Source of the DNA: Niastella caeni
Lineage (GTDB): Bacteria > Bacteroidota > Bacteroidia > Chitinophagales > Chitinophagaceae
Reading direction: 5' to 3'
DNA length: 64,000 nucleotides
NCBI RefSeq assembly: GCF_004834005.1
Contig: NZ_STFF01000003.1
Coordinates: forward strand, 682,001-746,000
The notes below the pieces were generated by a model. That model saw nothing but the letters and a program-made list of their open reading frames with translations, did not search any database and was not told the DNA's origin. Positions 16,380 through 25,455 of this stretch are shown piece by piece. A program made the position numbers and the translations under genes. Within the stretch, counting starts at the first letter, position 1. Every line of letters begins with the position of its first letter.

Positions 16380-17135
16380 ATGAATATACGCATCATCATT
16401 ATCGACGACGAGCCACACAATATCGAAAATACCAGGACCATCCTTCAGTCCTGTTTCCCCCATGTGCAGGTAGTGGCAACCGCAGGCAGTGCCGACGAAG
16501 GGATAGCTGCCATCAGCGCTCAGGAGCCTGACCTTGTGCTCCTGGACATCCAGATGCCGGGAAAGTCGGGCTTCGACCTACTGAAAGCCTTTCCGAAAAT
16601 AACATTCGAGATCATTTTTATCACCGCCTTCGACCAATATGGCATTCAGGCCATCAAATTCTCAGCCCTGGACTATCTGCTGAAACCCATCGATAGGGAA
16701 GAACTGAAAAAAGCAATGGAGAAAGCCATCGAAACTATCGGGAACAAGCAGCGAAACCGTAGCATCGACAACCTCCTGGAGTATATCAAAAGGGGAAAAA
16801 TGGAATTGCCCAAGATAGCATTGCCTACCCTTAATGAGATCATGTATGTAAAAGTTGACGAAATTATCCGTTGCGAAGCTTCCAATAATTATACGATTTT
16901 TTTCCTGGCTGATAGCGGGCGGGCACTGGTCTGTAAGACCTTAAAGGAATTCGCAGAACTGCTGAAGGCCTACGATTTCCTCCGCACCCACCAGTCGCAC
17001 CTGGTCAATATTCGCTTCGTAAAAAGCTACCTGAAAGAGGATGGGGGAACCTTGCTGATGAAGGATGGGGCAAAGATCCCTATTTCAAGACAGAACAGGG
17101 ACGGCGTTAAAGAAGCCCTTAACCGGAACTGGTAG
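16380..17135 (+). CDS. LytTR-family response regulator
   Basis: DNA-binding partner of the preceding kinase. REC domain (1-120) with acidic pocket IIDDE, phospho-acceptor Asp56 in LLDIQMPGKSGF and the conserved Lys in LDYLLKPIDREEL. LytTR DNA-binding domain (about 150-251) with VDEIIRCEASNNYT and FLRTHQSHLVN. The start chosen is ATG 16380, 2 bp after the kinase stop, because the protein then begins MNIRIIIIDDEP as usual; ATG 16368 would add four residues and overlap the kinase by 10 bp. Confidence 0.94.
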   Translation: MNIRIIIIDDEPHNIENTRTILQSCFPHVQVVATAGSADEGIAAISAQEPDLVLLDIQMPGKSGFDLLKAFPKITFEIIFITAFDQYGIQAIKFSALDYLLKPIDREELKKAMEKAIETIGNKQRNRSIDNLLEYIKRGKMELPKIALPTLNEIMYVKVDEIIRCEASNNYTIFFLADSGRALVCKTLKEFAELLKAYDFLRTHQSHLVNIRFVKSYLKEDGGTLLMKDGAKIPISRQNRDGVKEALNRNW

Positions 17136-17162
17136 CAGTTCCATCGACAGGACAAGCGAATG

Positions 17163-17206
17163 TATTCCACTTCAACATTGGACATTCAATACTCAATATT
17201 CACTAT
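17163..17206. repeat. Half of a CAACATTGG / ATTCAATATTC palindromic unit
   Basis: CACTTCAACATTGGACATTC followed by AATACTCAATATTCAC matches the right arm of the 3358-4075 units. It lies between the convergent LytTR and SurE genes. In the sense of SurE it starts right after the stop codon. Confidence 0.65.
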
Positions 17207-17950
17207 TTATGAAACCGGTTGTTCGCGCATTACTTTCTTTAGCGTTTGTTCATCGGTGAGATCGAGCCGCAATGGCGTAATGGAAACGAGGTTATGTTCA
17301 ACAGCCCACCGGTCGGTGCCTTCTTCAGCAGGTTCCAACGGCGTTACGGTAAACCAGTAATGCTTTCTACCCATCGGGTCAACACCGGGCACTATCTTGC
17401 CATCGTATAACCGCACCGATTGCCGCGTCCATTGAATGCCTGTTGGTTGAAACGGGAAGTTGACGTTGTATAAACCCAGCTCTGAACTTTCAAACAGCAA
17501 GGCGAGCGTTCTTTCAACATAAGGCGCCAATGCATCAAAATCGGGTTCAGACTTGCCTACCGGGGTGCTCAGCGCAATGCCTCTTATTCCTAACAGTACG
17601 GCCTGCTTGGCTGCGGCCAGTGTACCGGAATGCCACATGGAGTTGCCCAGGTTAGGCCCCATATTAATGCCCGACAAAACCACATCCATATGCGCATATA
17701 AATGGCTGCCTAAAGCAACACAATCAGCCGGCGTACCATTTACCCGCCACGCTTCTATGCCTTCCCCTTCAAATGTAATGGGCGATTTTTTCAACGACAG
17801 CGGCCGGGAATGCGTTACTGCATGTCCCATAGAGCTTTGTTCCACATCGGGCGCAATTACGGTTACCTTGCCAAAACGGGAAGCGATTCTGGCCAGTGCT
17901 GCAATGCCCGGGCTATAAATGCCATCGTCGTTGGTTATCAGTATTTTCAT
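17207..17950 (-). CDS. surE: 5'/3'-nucleotidase SurE
   Basis: Survival protein SurE, a metal-dependent 5'/3'-nucleotidase acting on nucleoside monophosphates. 248 codons from the chosen start. Metal ligands are visible: Asp8-Asp9 in ILITNDDGI, Ser39/40 in EQSSMGHAVT and Asn96 in LSGINMGPNLGNSMWHSGT. The conserved VNGTPADCV is near 70-78. The start at 17950 (MKILITNDDG) is the family start; an upstream in-frame ATG at 17992 would add 14 unconserved residues. Divergent from the lipid-kinase gene, with 75 bp between the starts. Confidence 0.96.
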   Translation of the reverse strand: MKILITNDDGIYSPGIAALARIASRFGKVTVIAPDVEQSSMGHAVTHSRPLSLKKSPITFEGEGIEAWRVNGTPADCVALGSHLYAHMDVVLSGINMGPNLGNSMWHSGTLAAAKQAVLLGIRGIALSTPVGKSEPDFDALAPYVERTLALLFESSELGLYNVNFPFQPTGIQWTRQSVRLYDGKIVPGVDPMGRKHYWFTVTPLEPAEEGTDRWAVEHNLVSITPLRLDLTDEQTLKKVMREQPVS

Positions 17951-18025
17951 AATTAAAGTGCATGAATTTTCATGCCAGCATAGCTGGTACAATTTTATAA
18001 TGAATATTTTATTATTTATTATTTA

Positions 18026-18922
18026 ATGAAACGAATCCATCTGATACATAACCCCGGCGCAGGTGACGAAGCCCATTCAAAATCAACTTTATTAAAGCTG
18101 ATCGAAGCGGCGGGTTATGAGTGTAGATATTGTTCTACAGACAATGAAGAATGGCAGCAGATTGACCCTCAGTCAGATTTTATTGTCATTGCCGGGGGCG
18201 ACGGTACGGTAAAGGAAGTGGTTTCCATCCTGCTACAAAAAGAAGATACGATCAAACGTACGCCGGTAGCTATTCTGCCCTGCGGAACGGCCAATAACAT
18301 TGCCGAATCACTAAACATAAAAGGCGAGCTCTTCGACATCATCCGCTCCTGGAGTGTACCACAAACCACGGCCATTGATGTGGGTGAGATCTTTATCGAT
18401 GGTGAGGAACCCAGATTCTTTATTGAGAGTTTTGGCTATGGCTTATTTCCTTACCTGATGAAAGAAATGGACAAGCAAAACAAAAATGACATTGAGGACA
18501 AGGATTTAAAAATGAGGTCGGCCCTGCAACTCATGCATGCCATTTCTCATTCGTACGAACCGCATTATTGCGAACTGACCGTTGACGGTGAAGATCATTC
18601 CGGCGCTTTTCTTATGGCCGAGGTCATGAATACCCGGCTTATCGGACCTAACCTTTTTTTGTCGCCACATGGCCATCCCGGCGACGGCACGTTTGAAGTT
18701 GTATTAATACCTGGCGAAGATCAGGCAAAGTTTGCTGCGTATATCGATTGCAAACTGAAAGAGGAAGAAGTCGTATTCACTTTCATAACCATTAAAGCAG
18801 AAGACATAAAAATAAAATGGAAAGGCACGCATGTGCATATAGACGATGAACAGGTAACCTTAAAAGAAAACGCGCTGGTACATGTACGTATTCAAAAAAA
18901 CGCGCTGGTGTTTTTGATATAA
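18026..18922 (+). CDS. Diacylglycerol kinase-like lipid kinase family protein
   Basis: Cytoplasmic kinase of the DAGK-catalytic/YegS superfamily, 298 residues. The nucleotide-binding loop is IAGGDGTVKEVV at about 55-66, preceded by LIHNPGAG at 6-13. LPCGTANNIAESL at about 84-96 is the second family signature. The family phosphorylates diacylglycerol, sphingoid bases or related lipids; the substrate is not readable here. The gene is divergent from surE and convergent with the fucosidase operon. Confidence 0.9.
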   Translation: MKRIHLIHNPGAGDEAHSKSTLLKLIEAAGYECRYCSTDNEEWQQIDPQSDFIVIAGGDGTVKEVVSILLQKEDTIKRTPVAILPCGTANNIAESLNIKGELFDIIRSWSVPQTTAIDVGEIFIDGEEPRFFIESFGYGLFPYLMKEMDKQNKNDIEDKDLKMRSALQLMHAISHSYEPHYCELTVDGEDHSGAFLMAEVMNTRLIGPNLFLSPHGHPGDGTFEVVLIPGEDQAKFAAYIDCKLKEEEVVFTFITIKAEDIKIKWKGTHVHIDDEQVTLKENALVHVRIQKNALVFLI

Positions 18923-18937
18923 GGGAGTGTTAACTTA

Positions 18938-18972
18938 TAATCGTACCACGGTTTGAAACCGTGGTACGATTA
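18938..18972. repeat. Perfect 17-bp-arm palindrome between convergent genes
   Basis: TAATCGTACCACGGTTT (18938-18954), one G, then the exact reverse complement (18956-18972). It sits between the stop of the lipid kinase and the end of the PUL B transcript. No U-tract follows on either strand, so it resembles a REP-like element or RNA stabiliser more than a classic terminator. Confidence 0.9.
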
Positions 18973-19014
18973 AGGCCGATTGCAAGGTCAGCTCAGCCCT
19001 GACGCGCGTATACT

Positions 19015-20406
19015 TTATTGTAATTCCAGTTTAAATACCACACTATGTTTCAAAAGAGAACCATGCTGCAAAGCATCCGGCACCTGTATAGTTACCAGTC
19101 CATTCGCAAATGACCACTTGATCTTTTGCTTTTGTGCACCAAGCAGTGAAACCTGCTTTATTTTGCGGGTTGCACTTACTGAAAATTGAATGGTAGCAGG
19201 TAATGTTACCGTATCATTTTCTGACAACCAGAAAGCATACAGTTTTTTCTCATCCTTCGACTGCGTATAATATATATTGTTAGTTGAATAAGGCGCTACG
19301 GGCCGGGATGCATAAATGGCTTCCCCGTTGATGGCCATCCATGCACCTATTTCCTGCAAGCGCTGATACACTACCGGGTCCCAATCGCCATTTCCATCGG
19401 GACCAACATTCAATAAAAAGTTACCGCCCCTCGATACGATCTTTACAAGCAATTCCAGTAAGCGATGCGCGCTTTTATATTGGTCATTTTTACTAAAGCT
19501 CCATGTATTGCCCATGGTCATACAGGTTTCCCAGGGATACGGCAATGGTTTTTCAGGCACTTCCTGTTCAGGCGTCATATAGTTTTCAAATTCCCCGGTC
19601 ACCGTACGGTCTACTACGATCAATCCCGGCTGATGGCTTCTGGCCATACCTGCAATGTGTGGCATATTTATATCCTGATTAAATGGATCATCCGCTTTTT
19701 GAGAAGGGCGCACCCAACCGCCATCGAGCCACAAAATATCCACGGGTCCGTATCCTGTCATCAACTCTTCAATTTGGTTGTATGTAAACTCCTGAAACTT
19801 TTTCCAACGATCAGGATATTTAGTGGTGCTGTAATTTACATTGTGATCTTTGGGCGGAAAATAAGGCCACCAGAAATGTTCACTATGCCAGTCGGGTTTT
19901 GAATAATACGCCCCTGTCATAAAGCCCTCCTTGCGAAAGGCATCGAAGATCACTTTCGAAATATTACTCCTGGGGTTTTTAGCAAAAGCAGTATGCGATC
20001 CGGTTATTTTATAATCGGTTTGCCTGGTATCAAACATGGAAAAGCCATCATGGTGTTTCGTGGTGAACACGACATACCGCATACCTGCTGTTTTGGCCGC
20101 CTTCACCCATTTCTCCGGATTGAATGCTACCGGGTTGAATGTTTCCGGCAATTTTTCATATGCCTTTTTATATTCAAAATAATTATCGGCATACGGACCG
20201 GTACGCGTTACCCAGTCGTCGGGACAAATACTCCAGCTTTCCAAAACACCCCACTGGCTGTAAGGCCCCCAATGCATAAACAGGCCAAACTTCTGGTCCT
20301 GCCATTGCGCCAGCTTTTTAATTACCAGCGAATCTTTGGGCGGCTGGTATTGGGCAGCCAATTGGTTACCCGCTAAAAAAAGAATTATACTTAATAATTG
20401 TTTCAT
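19015..20406 (-). CDS. GH29 alpha-L-fucosidase 1 (PUL B)
   Basis: Exo-enzyme that removes alpha-L-fucose with retention. 463 residues with a signal peptide (MKQLLSIILFLAGNQLAA) and no lipobox, so probably periplasmic. The (beta/alpha)8 domain shows FGLFMHWGPYSQWG (40-53), FTTKHHDGFSMFD (114-126), GAYYSKPDWH (165-174) and the nucleophile Asp228 in ILWLDGGWV. Only about 75 residues follow the barrel, a minimal C-terminal sandwich. It is the last gene of PUL B. An R2 repeat separates it from fucosidase 2. Confidence 0.95.
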   Translation of the reverse strand: MKQLLSIILFLAGNQLAAQYQPPKDSLVIKKLAQWQDQKFGLFMHWGPYSQWGVLESWSICPDDWVTRTGPYADNYFEYKKAYEKLPETFNPVAFNPEKWVKAAKTAGMRYVVFTTKHHDGFSMFDTRQTDYKITGSHTAFAKNPRSNISKVIFDAFRKEGFMTGAYYSKPDWHSEHFWWPYFPPKDHNVNYSTTKYPDRWKKFQEFTYNQIEELMTGYGPVDILWLDGGWVRPSQKADDPFNQDINMPHIAGMARSHQPGLIVVDRTVTGEFENYMTPEQEVPEKPLPYPWETCMTMGNTWSFSKNDQYKSAHRLLELLVKIVSRGGNFLLNVGPDGNGDWDPVVYQRLQEIGAWMAINGEAIYASRPVAPYSTNNIYYTQSKDEKKLYAFWLSENDTVTLPATIQFSVSATRKIKQVSLLGAQKQKIKWSFANGLVTIQVPDALQHGSLLKHSVVFKLELQ

Positions 20407-20437
20407 GACTACTGATTAAATGCGTGCCTCGGTTTGT

Positions 20438-20467
20438 CCTTCGACTTCGCTCAGGGCCGTGACACGC
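20438..20467. repeat. R2 element (CCTGAGCGAAGTCGAAGG) after fucosidase 2
   Basis: Minus strand: CGTGTCACGG then CCCTGAGCGAAGTCGAAGG, starting within 10 bp of the fucosidase 2 stop. Other R2 copies, in the same orientation relative to the upstream stop, lie at 36207, 38114, 39988 and 43234. Confidence 0.8.
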
Positions 20468-20474
20468 TTAATGA

Positions 20475-21833
20475 TTATTGTAACGTCAATTCAATAACAG
20501 GAATTTCAAGATTCGGTTTCTGGGGTAATTTTATCTGCAGATCATTTGAATTGTCTCCGGCCGGTTCGTACCGTATTTCTGAATTATCATGCAGGAACTG
20601 CGCATATTTTATTTTTCCCTTATACCCGGATAATGTAACAGTTGCCTGGTTGTATTGCATCAGGTGCAGGTATATTTTTTTAGCGCTTGCATTATAGGTA
20701 AGCAATGTATTTTCCGGCGCTTTATATTCAGCCGGCGCCTGTGTACAACCGTAAATAGACCGCTGGTTATATTTCATCCAATTCCCAATACTATCCAACG
20801 CCCGAACAGCGCGATAATCAAAATAACCTCTTGCGGTGGGACCTACGTTCAGGATCAGGTTTCCGCTTTTGCTTACAGCAGTTATCAGTAAGGTAAGCAG
20901 TTCGCGATTCGACTTCCAACTGTTCTCATCCCTGAAATAACCCCACGATCCCGAAAAAGTCTGACAGGTTTCAAATGGCATTCCGCCATACTCACTTTGC
21001 AGCTCCGAAGGTTTAACCTGTTCCGGAGTAGCAAAGTCTGCCCCATCCTGGTACTCATCCAGATCGAGCCGGTTGTCGACAAGAATGCCCGGCTGCAGTT
21101 GGCGGATCATTTTCAGCAGCTCAATGGATCCCCAGTCGTTTTTACCTTTGCCATGCCCATTCGAATTGGGATAGGAGAAATCGAGCCACAGGATATCGAT
21201 CTTACCATAATTGGTAAGCAGTTCCCTGATCTGGTTATGCAGATACCCTTTATAATTGTTCCAGTTCCTTCCCTTGTTTAATCTGGCGTAATCTGCATCG
21301 GCTTCGCTTTTTGGCTGCAATGGATGCAGCCCATCTACGGTATAATCGGGATGATGCCAGTCGATCAGTGAATAATAAAACCCGATCCTGATCCCCTCTG
21401 CTCTGAAAGCATCCACGAATTCCCTTACAAGATCACGATTAGCTTTAGTTTTCGTGGATTTGTAATCGGTATATTTTGAATTGAACAAACAAAAGCCTTC
21501 ATGGTGTTTGGTAGTTAACACAGCATATTTCATCCCTGCGGCTTTAGCCTGTTTTGCCCAGGTTTTAGGATCGAACATATCGGGATTGAACATCTCAAAG
21601 TAAGGCTGGTATTGTTCATCGTTCATACGCTCCCACCGTTTTACCCATTCGTGCCGGGCGGGCTGTGCATACAATCCCCAGTGAATGAACATGCCAAAGC
21701 GATCGTGCGTCCACCAGGCCATGCGCTTTTCTTTTTGCGCCTTTGTTTCAGTACCAATTTTTTGTTGGGCCTGAAGGGTTTGAAAAATAATAACTGCAAA
21801 AATTAAAACCAATACTTTTTTTACCGTATACAT
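20475..21833 (-). CDS. GH29 alpha-L-fucosidase 2 (PUL B)
   Basis: 452 residues, with a signal peptide ending LQAQQ near 24. Catalytic stretches: FGMFIHWGLYAQPA (46-59), LTTKHHEGFCLFNSK (106-120), GFYYSLIDWHHP (151-162) and the nucleophile Asp218 in ILWLDFSYP. Similarity to fucosidase 1 is limited to these blocks, so the two probably cleave different linkages (GH29-A and GH29-B types), which is inference. A PurR-like operator (21899-21914) lies about 70 bp upstream, between this gene and GH89, so it may have an internal promoter. Confidence 0.95.
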   Translation of the reverse strand: MYTVKKVLVLIFAVIIFQTLQAQQKIGTETKAQKEKRMAWWTHDRFGMFIHWGLYAQPARHEWVKRWERMNDEQYQPYFEMFNPDMFDPKTWAKQAKAAGMKYAVLTTKHHEGFCLFNSKYTDYKSTKTKANRDLVREFVDAFRAEGIRIGFYYSLIDWHHPDYTVDGLHPLQPKSEADADYARLNKGRNWNNYKGYLHNQIRELLTNYGKIDILWLDFSYPNSNGHGKGKNDWGSIELLKMIRQLQPGILVDNRLDLDEYQDGADFATPEQVKPSELQSEYGGMPFETCQTFSGSWGYFRDENSWKSNRELLTLLITAVSKSGNLILNVGPTARGYFDYRAVRALDSIGNWMKYNQRSIYGCTQAPAEYKAPENTLLTYNASAKKIYLHLMQYNQATVTLSGYKGKIKYAQFLHDNSEIRYEPAGDNSNDLQIKLPQKPNLEIPVIELTLQ

Positions 21834-21898
21834 GGATGGTTGTTTTATTTTATAATGCTCTGTCGATCGAATTTAGTTGGTTAATACTATACTACAAC

Positions 21899-21914
21899 AC
21901 GCAAACGGTTGTTC
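21899..21914. promoter_or_regulatory. Possible LacI/PurR-like operator upstream of fucosidase 2
   Basis: ACGCAAACGGTTGTTC. It shares the ACGCAAACGGTTGT core with the site at 33894-33909 before sigma B. This spacing within an operon suggests an internal regulated promoter. Confidence 0.4.
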
Positions 21915-21933
21915 ATTTTTTTACCGGTATTTT

Positions 21934-24084
21934 TTATTTCATAATTATGTTCATCACTTCGGGCAAAATAACAATGCCGTCTTCTCCCTTATTATCTGCG
22001 TAGGTACCACGTTGCTCCGTCCAGGCTTTTTCCATCCCGAAGAAATCCGGCCAGGGAGCCGGCGTTCCCTGCATCCGCTTTTCGGCATAATCGAAAAAAG
22101 CCAACCACCTTGGCAGGTAGTAATCGTTTAGTAAACCGCTCCATTCTTTATTGGCATAATCATGCCCCAGCGTAGCGGGATTACTGGAATGCCCCCAATA
22201 GGTGATCTGCACTTTGGCATTCCATACAGTCAGCGCTTTATCCTTTTCATCAGGCAACAGCTGGTATGCCTGCTGTAACCAGGTACGTAAACAAAATCCG
22301 TTATTGGTTGCCGTCCACCGGTTTTGCAGTTTCAGCAAGGTTATAAATTGTTCTTTGCTGGTTTTGAATGCGTCGGTGTTGTGCTCCTGCCATGCTTTCA
22401 TAAAAGCGGCATATGGCTGCCGTGCTTTTAATGCGATCACCTGTCGCCAGATGTCGGTCAGATCGTACCGGTAGGTATCTGATGCGGTAAACCTGGCAGC
22501 AGCTTTGGCAAAACAAAACGCGGCCTTGTAAAATACGGCCGTATCGTACGGCAGTTTTTTACAACCCCAGGTAGAGGCGCTGGTGATGAAATTGGTATCG
22601 GGCCGGGCGCAGAAGATAGATTCATAAGCGCCGGTTAATTCATTGGTATGTGATACATACGCCGACTGCAACAACAACTGCCAGGCATTGTAAATATCGG
22701 CGTCATATTTTCCATAACGGGCCACCACATACTTTTTTAAATAAGCACTCACATCGGTTATTTCCGTTTGCCAGGCTGCCTGTAACAGCGAGGTATACAT
22801 GACATCATTATTGGCAATGCCTTCCGGCACAATGCCGGCGCCTACCATGGTTCGTCCGGCAGCTGTGGCTTTTGCGCGAAATGGCTCTGTCAATATCCGC
22901 AGCAACCGGCCTTCCATGCCCAGCGTGCCGCCGCCATTTACCATCGAACACCAGATAAAAGGATAACCCGAAAAACCATTGGTACGTTCCCAGTTGTTAT
23001 CGGCATCTCCTCTAAGATCAAGCACCAACGTATGGGCGACATCCAGCCCTTTTAAAAAATCTTTTTTGGGATTGTCCTGCCACGCCTGTAACACCCAGGT
23101 GCTGCCCGGATAATATTGTTGCATATTGGCTTGTATCAGCGAGGCCGTTTCAGCCAGATCGATATTACCGGTGGCGCCGCCTTCATGAAACAGGTCGCCA
23201 CCCAGGAATTGCGCATCGCCATATAACCGGCGCATATGCGTGTAATATTTATGGGCTATTTTTTTAAACAAGCTATCCTGCGGTAATAAGAACACCGGCC
23301 GCACAAAACCTTCGCCCCAGGATCCCTGTTCAACGATCTGTGCCCCTGGAAAATATTTTTTTATCGTTGATGGAACCAATCCGCAAAATCCCTGCAATAC
23401 CGGTTGTATGCCCAGTTCCCGCATGCGTTGTAACAGGTGTTGCTGCAAGCTGCGCCAATGTTGTATCATGGCATCACTCACCGGTCCGCCCCACCCTTGC
23501 ACATTGCCCATCAGCCACCAGGCATTAAATGCAGGCCCCGGGATATATGCCCGGATATCGGGTTCACTAAACCCCATTTCCTGTAACACCTGTTGCCATA
23601 CGACTTCCGTACCCACAGGCGCCAGCATCAGGTTCACCCCGTTCAATGCCATCCAATCCAGCTCATGTTCCCATTGCTTCCAGTTCCAGAAACTCATGGT
23701 ATAATTATAGGTGCAATAATTCAGCGCATACCGGTACCGGAAGGTGGCAGCAACAGGCACCGCCCGTTTTACTTCAGGTAAAGTGGCAGGCGCCTTTACC
23801 TGGTCACCGGTATGTGAAAAACTAATGCCGCAATACGTACGCAGGTAATCATTCAAGGCAAAAGCAGCGGCGGTGGTGCCGGAATATTGAATATATAACC
23901 GCTGCGCCTTTGTATAATAGGATGCGGTATCCTTTTGCACGTTGGGTATACGGGTAAAAACGACTTTGTTGTTTAAAAAAGGTACCCTTCGCCTTATCAA
24001 TGCGTTGAGTGCTGTTGTTGTTTGTGCCTGTACCTGCAGGGAACAGGCCACCATTATCATTACCGTTATATGTTGTATGCGCAT
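21934..24084 (-). CDS. GH89 alpha-N-acetylglucosaminidase (PUL B)
   Basis: Exo-enzyme releasing terminal alpha-linked GlcNAc; family of human NAGLU. 716 residues with signal peptide (MVACSLQVQAQ). The N-terminal domain is at about 22-110. The catalytic barrel has YALNYCTYNYTMSFWNW (119-135), ELDWMALNGVNLML (141-154) and AWWLMGNVQGWGGP. By alignment to NAGLU the two catalytic glutamates are Glu301 (GGDLFHEGGA) and Glu421 (GIVPEGIANN). A helical C-terminal domain ends GEDGIVILPEVMNIIMK. A paralogue of the same length closes PUL C (34042-36171). Confidence 0.95.
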   Translation of the reverse strand: MRIQHITVMIMVACSLQVQAQTTTALNALIRRRVPFLNNKVVFTRIPNVQKDTASYYTKAQRLYIQYSGTTAAAFALNDYLRTYCGISFSHTGDQVKAPATLPEVKRAVPVAATFRYRYALNYCTYNYTMSFWNWKQWEHELDWMALNGVNLMLAPVGTEVVWQQVLQEMGFSEPDIRAYIPGPAFNAWWLMGNVQGWGGPVSDAMIQHWRSLQQHLLQRMRELGIQPVLQGFCGLVPSTIKKYFPGAQIVEQGSWGEGFVRPVFLLPQDSLFKKIAHKYYTHMRRLYGDAQFLGGDLFHEGGATGNIDLAETASLIQANMQQYYPGSTWVLQAWQDNPKKDFLKGLDVAHTLVLDLRGDADNNWERTNGFSGYPFIWCSMVNGGGTLGMEGRLLRILTEPFRAKATAAGRTMVGAGIVPEGIANNDVMYTSLLQAAWQTEITDVSAYLKKYVVARYGKYDADIYNAWQLLLQSAYVSHTNELTGAYESIFCARPDTNFITSASTWGCKKLPYDTAVFYKAAFCFAKAAARFTASDTYRYDLTDIWRQVIALKARQPYAAFMKAWQEHNTDAFKTSKEQFITLLKLQNRWTATNNGFCLRTWLQQAYQLLPDEKDKALTVWNAKVQITYWGHSSNPATLGHDYANKEWSGLLNDYYLPRWLAFFDYAEKRMQGTPAPWPDFFGMEKAWTEQRGTYADNKGEDGIVILPEVMNIIMK

Positions 24085-24097
24085 GGCTGTTTTTACC

Positions 24098-25297
24098 TTA
24101 TTTATTCTTTACCAGTTTTACCTTACTTATGCGGATGGTTTGTGCAGTCGGGTTCGCCATACTGCCTACCACACCGAGGGTAATGGTAGCAGATGACGAC
24201 AGGGCGAATGATGCCGATACCAGTTTATTGGAATTATTCGTGAACCGGCCATAACCGATGGCAGTTGTTATGTCTTCTACATTCGGCAATGCGTTTCCCG
24301 CTGCTACAGCGAGATAGGTTGCCTCCAGGGAATTATCGATATTCGACACCGTAGCCTCCAGCACATATTCGCCGGCGGGCAGCATTACGGTTTGATATAT
24401 CTTTCCATTGGTAAGTGTTCCATTATCCCAGATCCATAAAGTCATACACGCATTACCGGTACCATTAATGGCATCATAGGTATAGCGGTCGCGCGCTTCA
24501 TCGTTGTATAACCAGTCGGCCAACTGTCCGAAACGCCAGTTGGAAGGCTGGGTATGATCAAGCAGGAACGGAGCGCCGGCATTTTTAATAAATGTCGCTG
24601 TTACATCCGCTTTTACCGGCAGGTTTTCATAGCTGGTATAAAAAGTATCTATCGCCAGCACGGCCGGTTTATATAACGTACGGTATTGTACGGGCGCACC
24701 AGGCATCAGACCGGGCAATACAGTAACCTGGTCTTTATAAATGGCTTTTACAACGGTATCGTGTGTATTATTGTTGATGTCAATATACTTTAACTGCATC
24801 CCGATCACTCCGGTTGATGAATCTGCATCGCCCCAGGTAATTTCACCGTTGTTATTGAGCAGTTCGGCATTTTCAACGGCCCTTGCCAATAAAGAGGACG
24901 TGTACACATCTCCATATACAGTTCCTGATACTTCTACTTTTATGGAGGAGTTGCCGTCTTTATCGTAATTATAAACTTCAAAATCATAATTCCCTTCGGG
25001 CAGGTTATTGATAAATACCCGCATGGTGTCTATGGAACTGGTACGATTTACCGCTATTACCACAGAATCGGTGTGATTTTTCCAAAACACTTTCGACGTG
25101 GTGATCGTAGGATCAGTGATCAGCAACCACGAAACCTGTACCCGTTTATTTCCTGGATACACCCGGGCAGAATCGGCTTTTGCCGTATAGATGATCTCCC
25201 CGTCTTCGATAAATTTTTTAAAGTCATCCGCTTTTTTACAGGACACCATTATTCCTGTAAGAAAGAGTATGTAACATATAGTTTGTAATAGTTTCAT
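24098..25297 (-). CDS. DUF4998/DUF5013-like surface lipoprotein (PUL B)
   Basis: 399 residues. Lipobox LTGIMVSC with Cys20 then KKADDF, so a Bacteroidota surface lipoprotein. The N-terminal part (about 28-210) resembles the DUF4998 module (TAKADSARVYPGNKRVQVSWLL). The C-terminal part (about 240-399) looks like a beta-sandwich carbohydrate-binding domain (NWRFGQLADWLY, YVLEATVSNID). In PULs this position normally holds a SusE/F-type surface glycan-binding protein. Binding is inferred, not visible. Confidence 0.8.
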   Translation of the reverse strand: MKLLQTICYILFLTGIMVSCKKADDFKKFIEDGEIIYTAKADSARVYPGNKRVQVSWLLITDPTITTSKVFWKNHTDSVVIAVNRTSSIDTMRVFINNLPEGNYDFEVYNYDKDGNSSIKVEVSGTVYGDVYTSSLLARAVENAELLNNNGEITWGDADSSTGVIGMQLKYIDINNNTHDTVVKAIYKDQVTVLPGLMPGAPVQYRTLYKPAVLAIDTFYTSYENLPVKADVTATFIKNAGAPFLLDHTQPSNWRFGQLADWLYNDEARDRYTYDAINGTGNACMTLWIWDNGTLTNGKIYQTVMLPAGEYVLEATVSNIDNSLEATYLAVAAGNALPNVEDITTAIGYGRFTNNSNKLVSASFALSSSATITLGVVGSMANPTAQTIRISKVKLVKNK

Positions 25298-25320
25298 TCT
25301 TTAGTTTTTTTGAATTGACA

Positions 25321-25450
25321 AGGGTGAAGGGTGAATGGTCAATATTTGGAGTTCGGGATGCATGAATATTATCAGCCATTCCGAATAAAAGAACCACAAA
25401 CCACAAACCACAAACCATAAACCACAAACCATAAACCACAAACCACAAAC
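25321..25450. repeat. Composite GGTGAATGG / AAACCAC element, copy 2
   Basis: GGGTGAAGGGTGAATGG at 25322-25338, a spacer with CATGAATATTATCAGCC, then about eight AAACCAC/AAACCAT words at 25391-25450. Same order and related spacer as copy 1 (6833-6951). On the minus strand the word array begins 5 bp after the stop of the DUF4959-like gene. Confidence 0.8.
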
Positions 25451-25455
25451 TGTTT

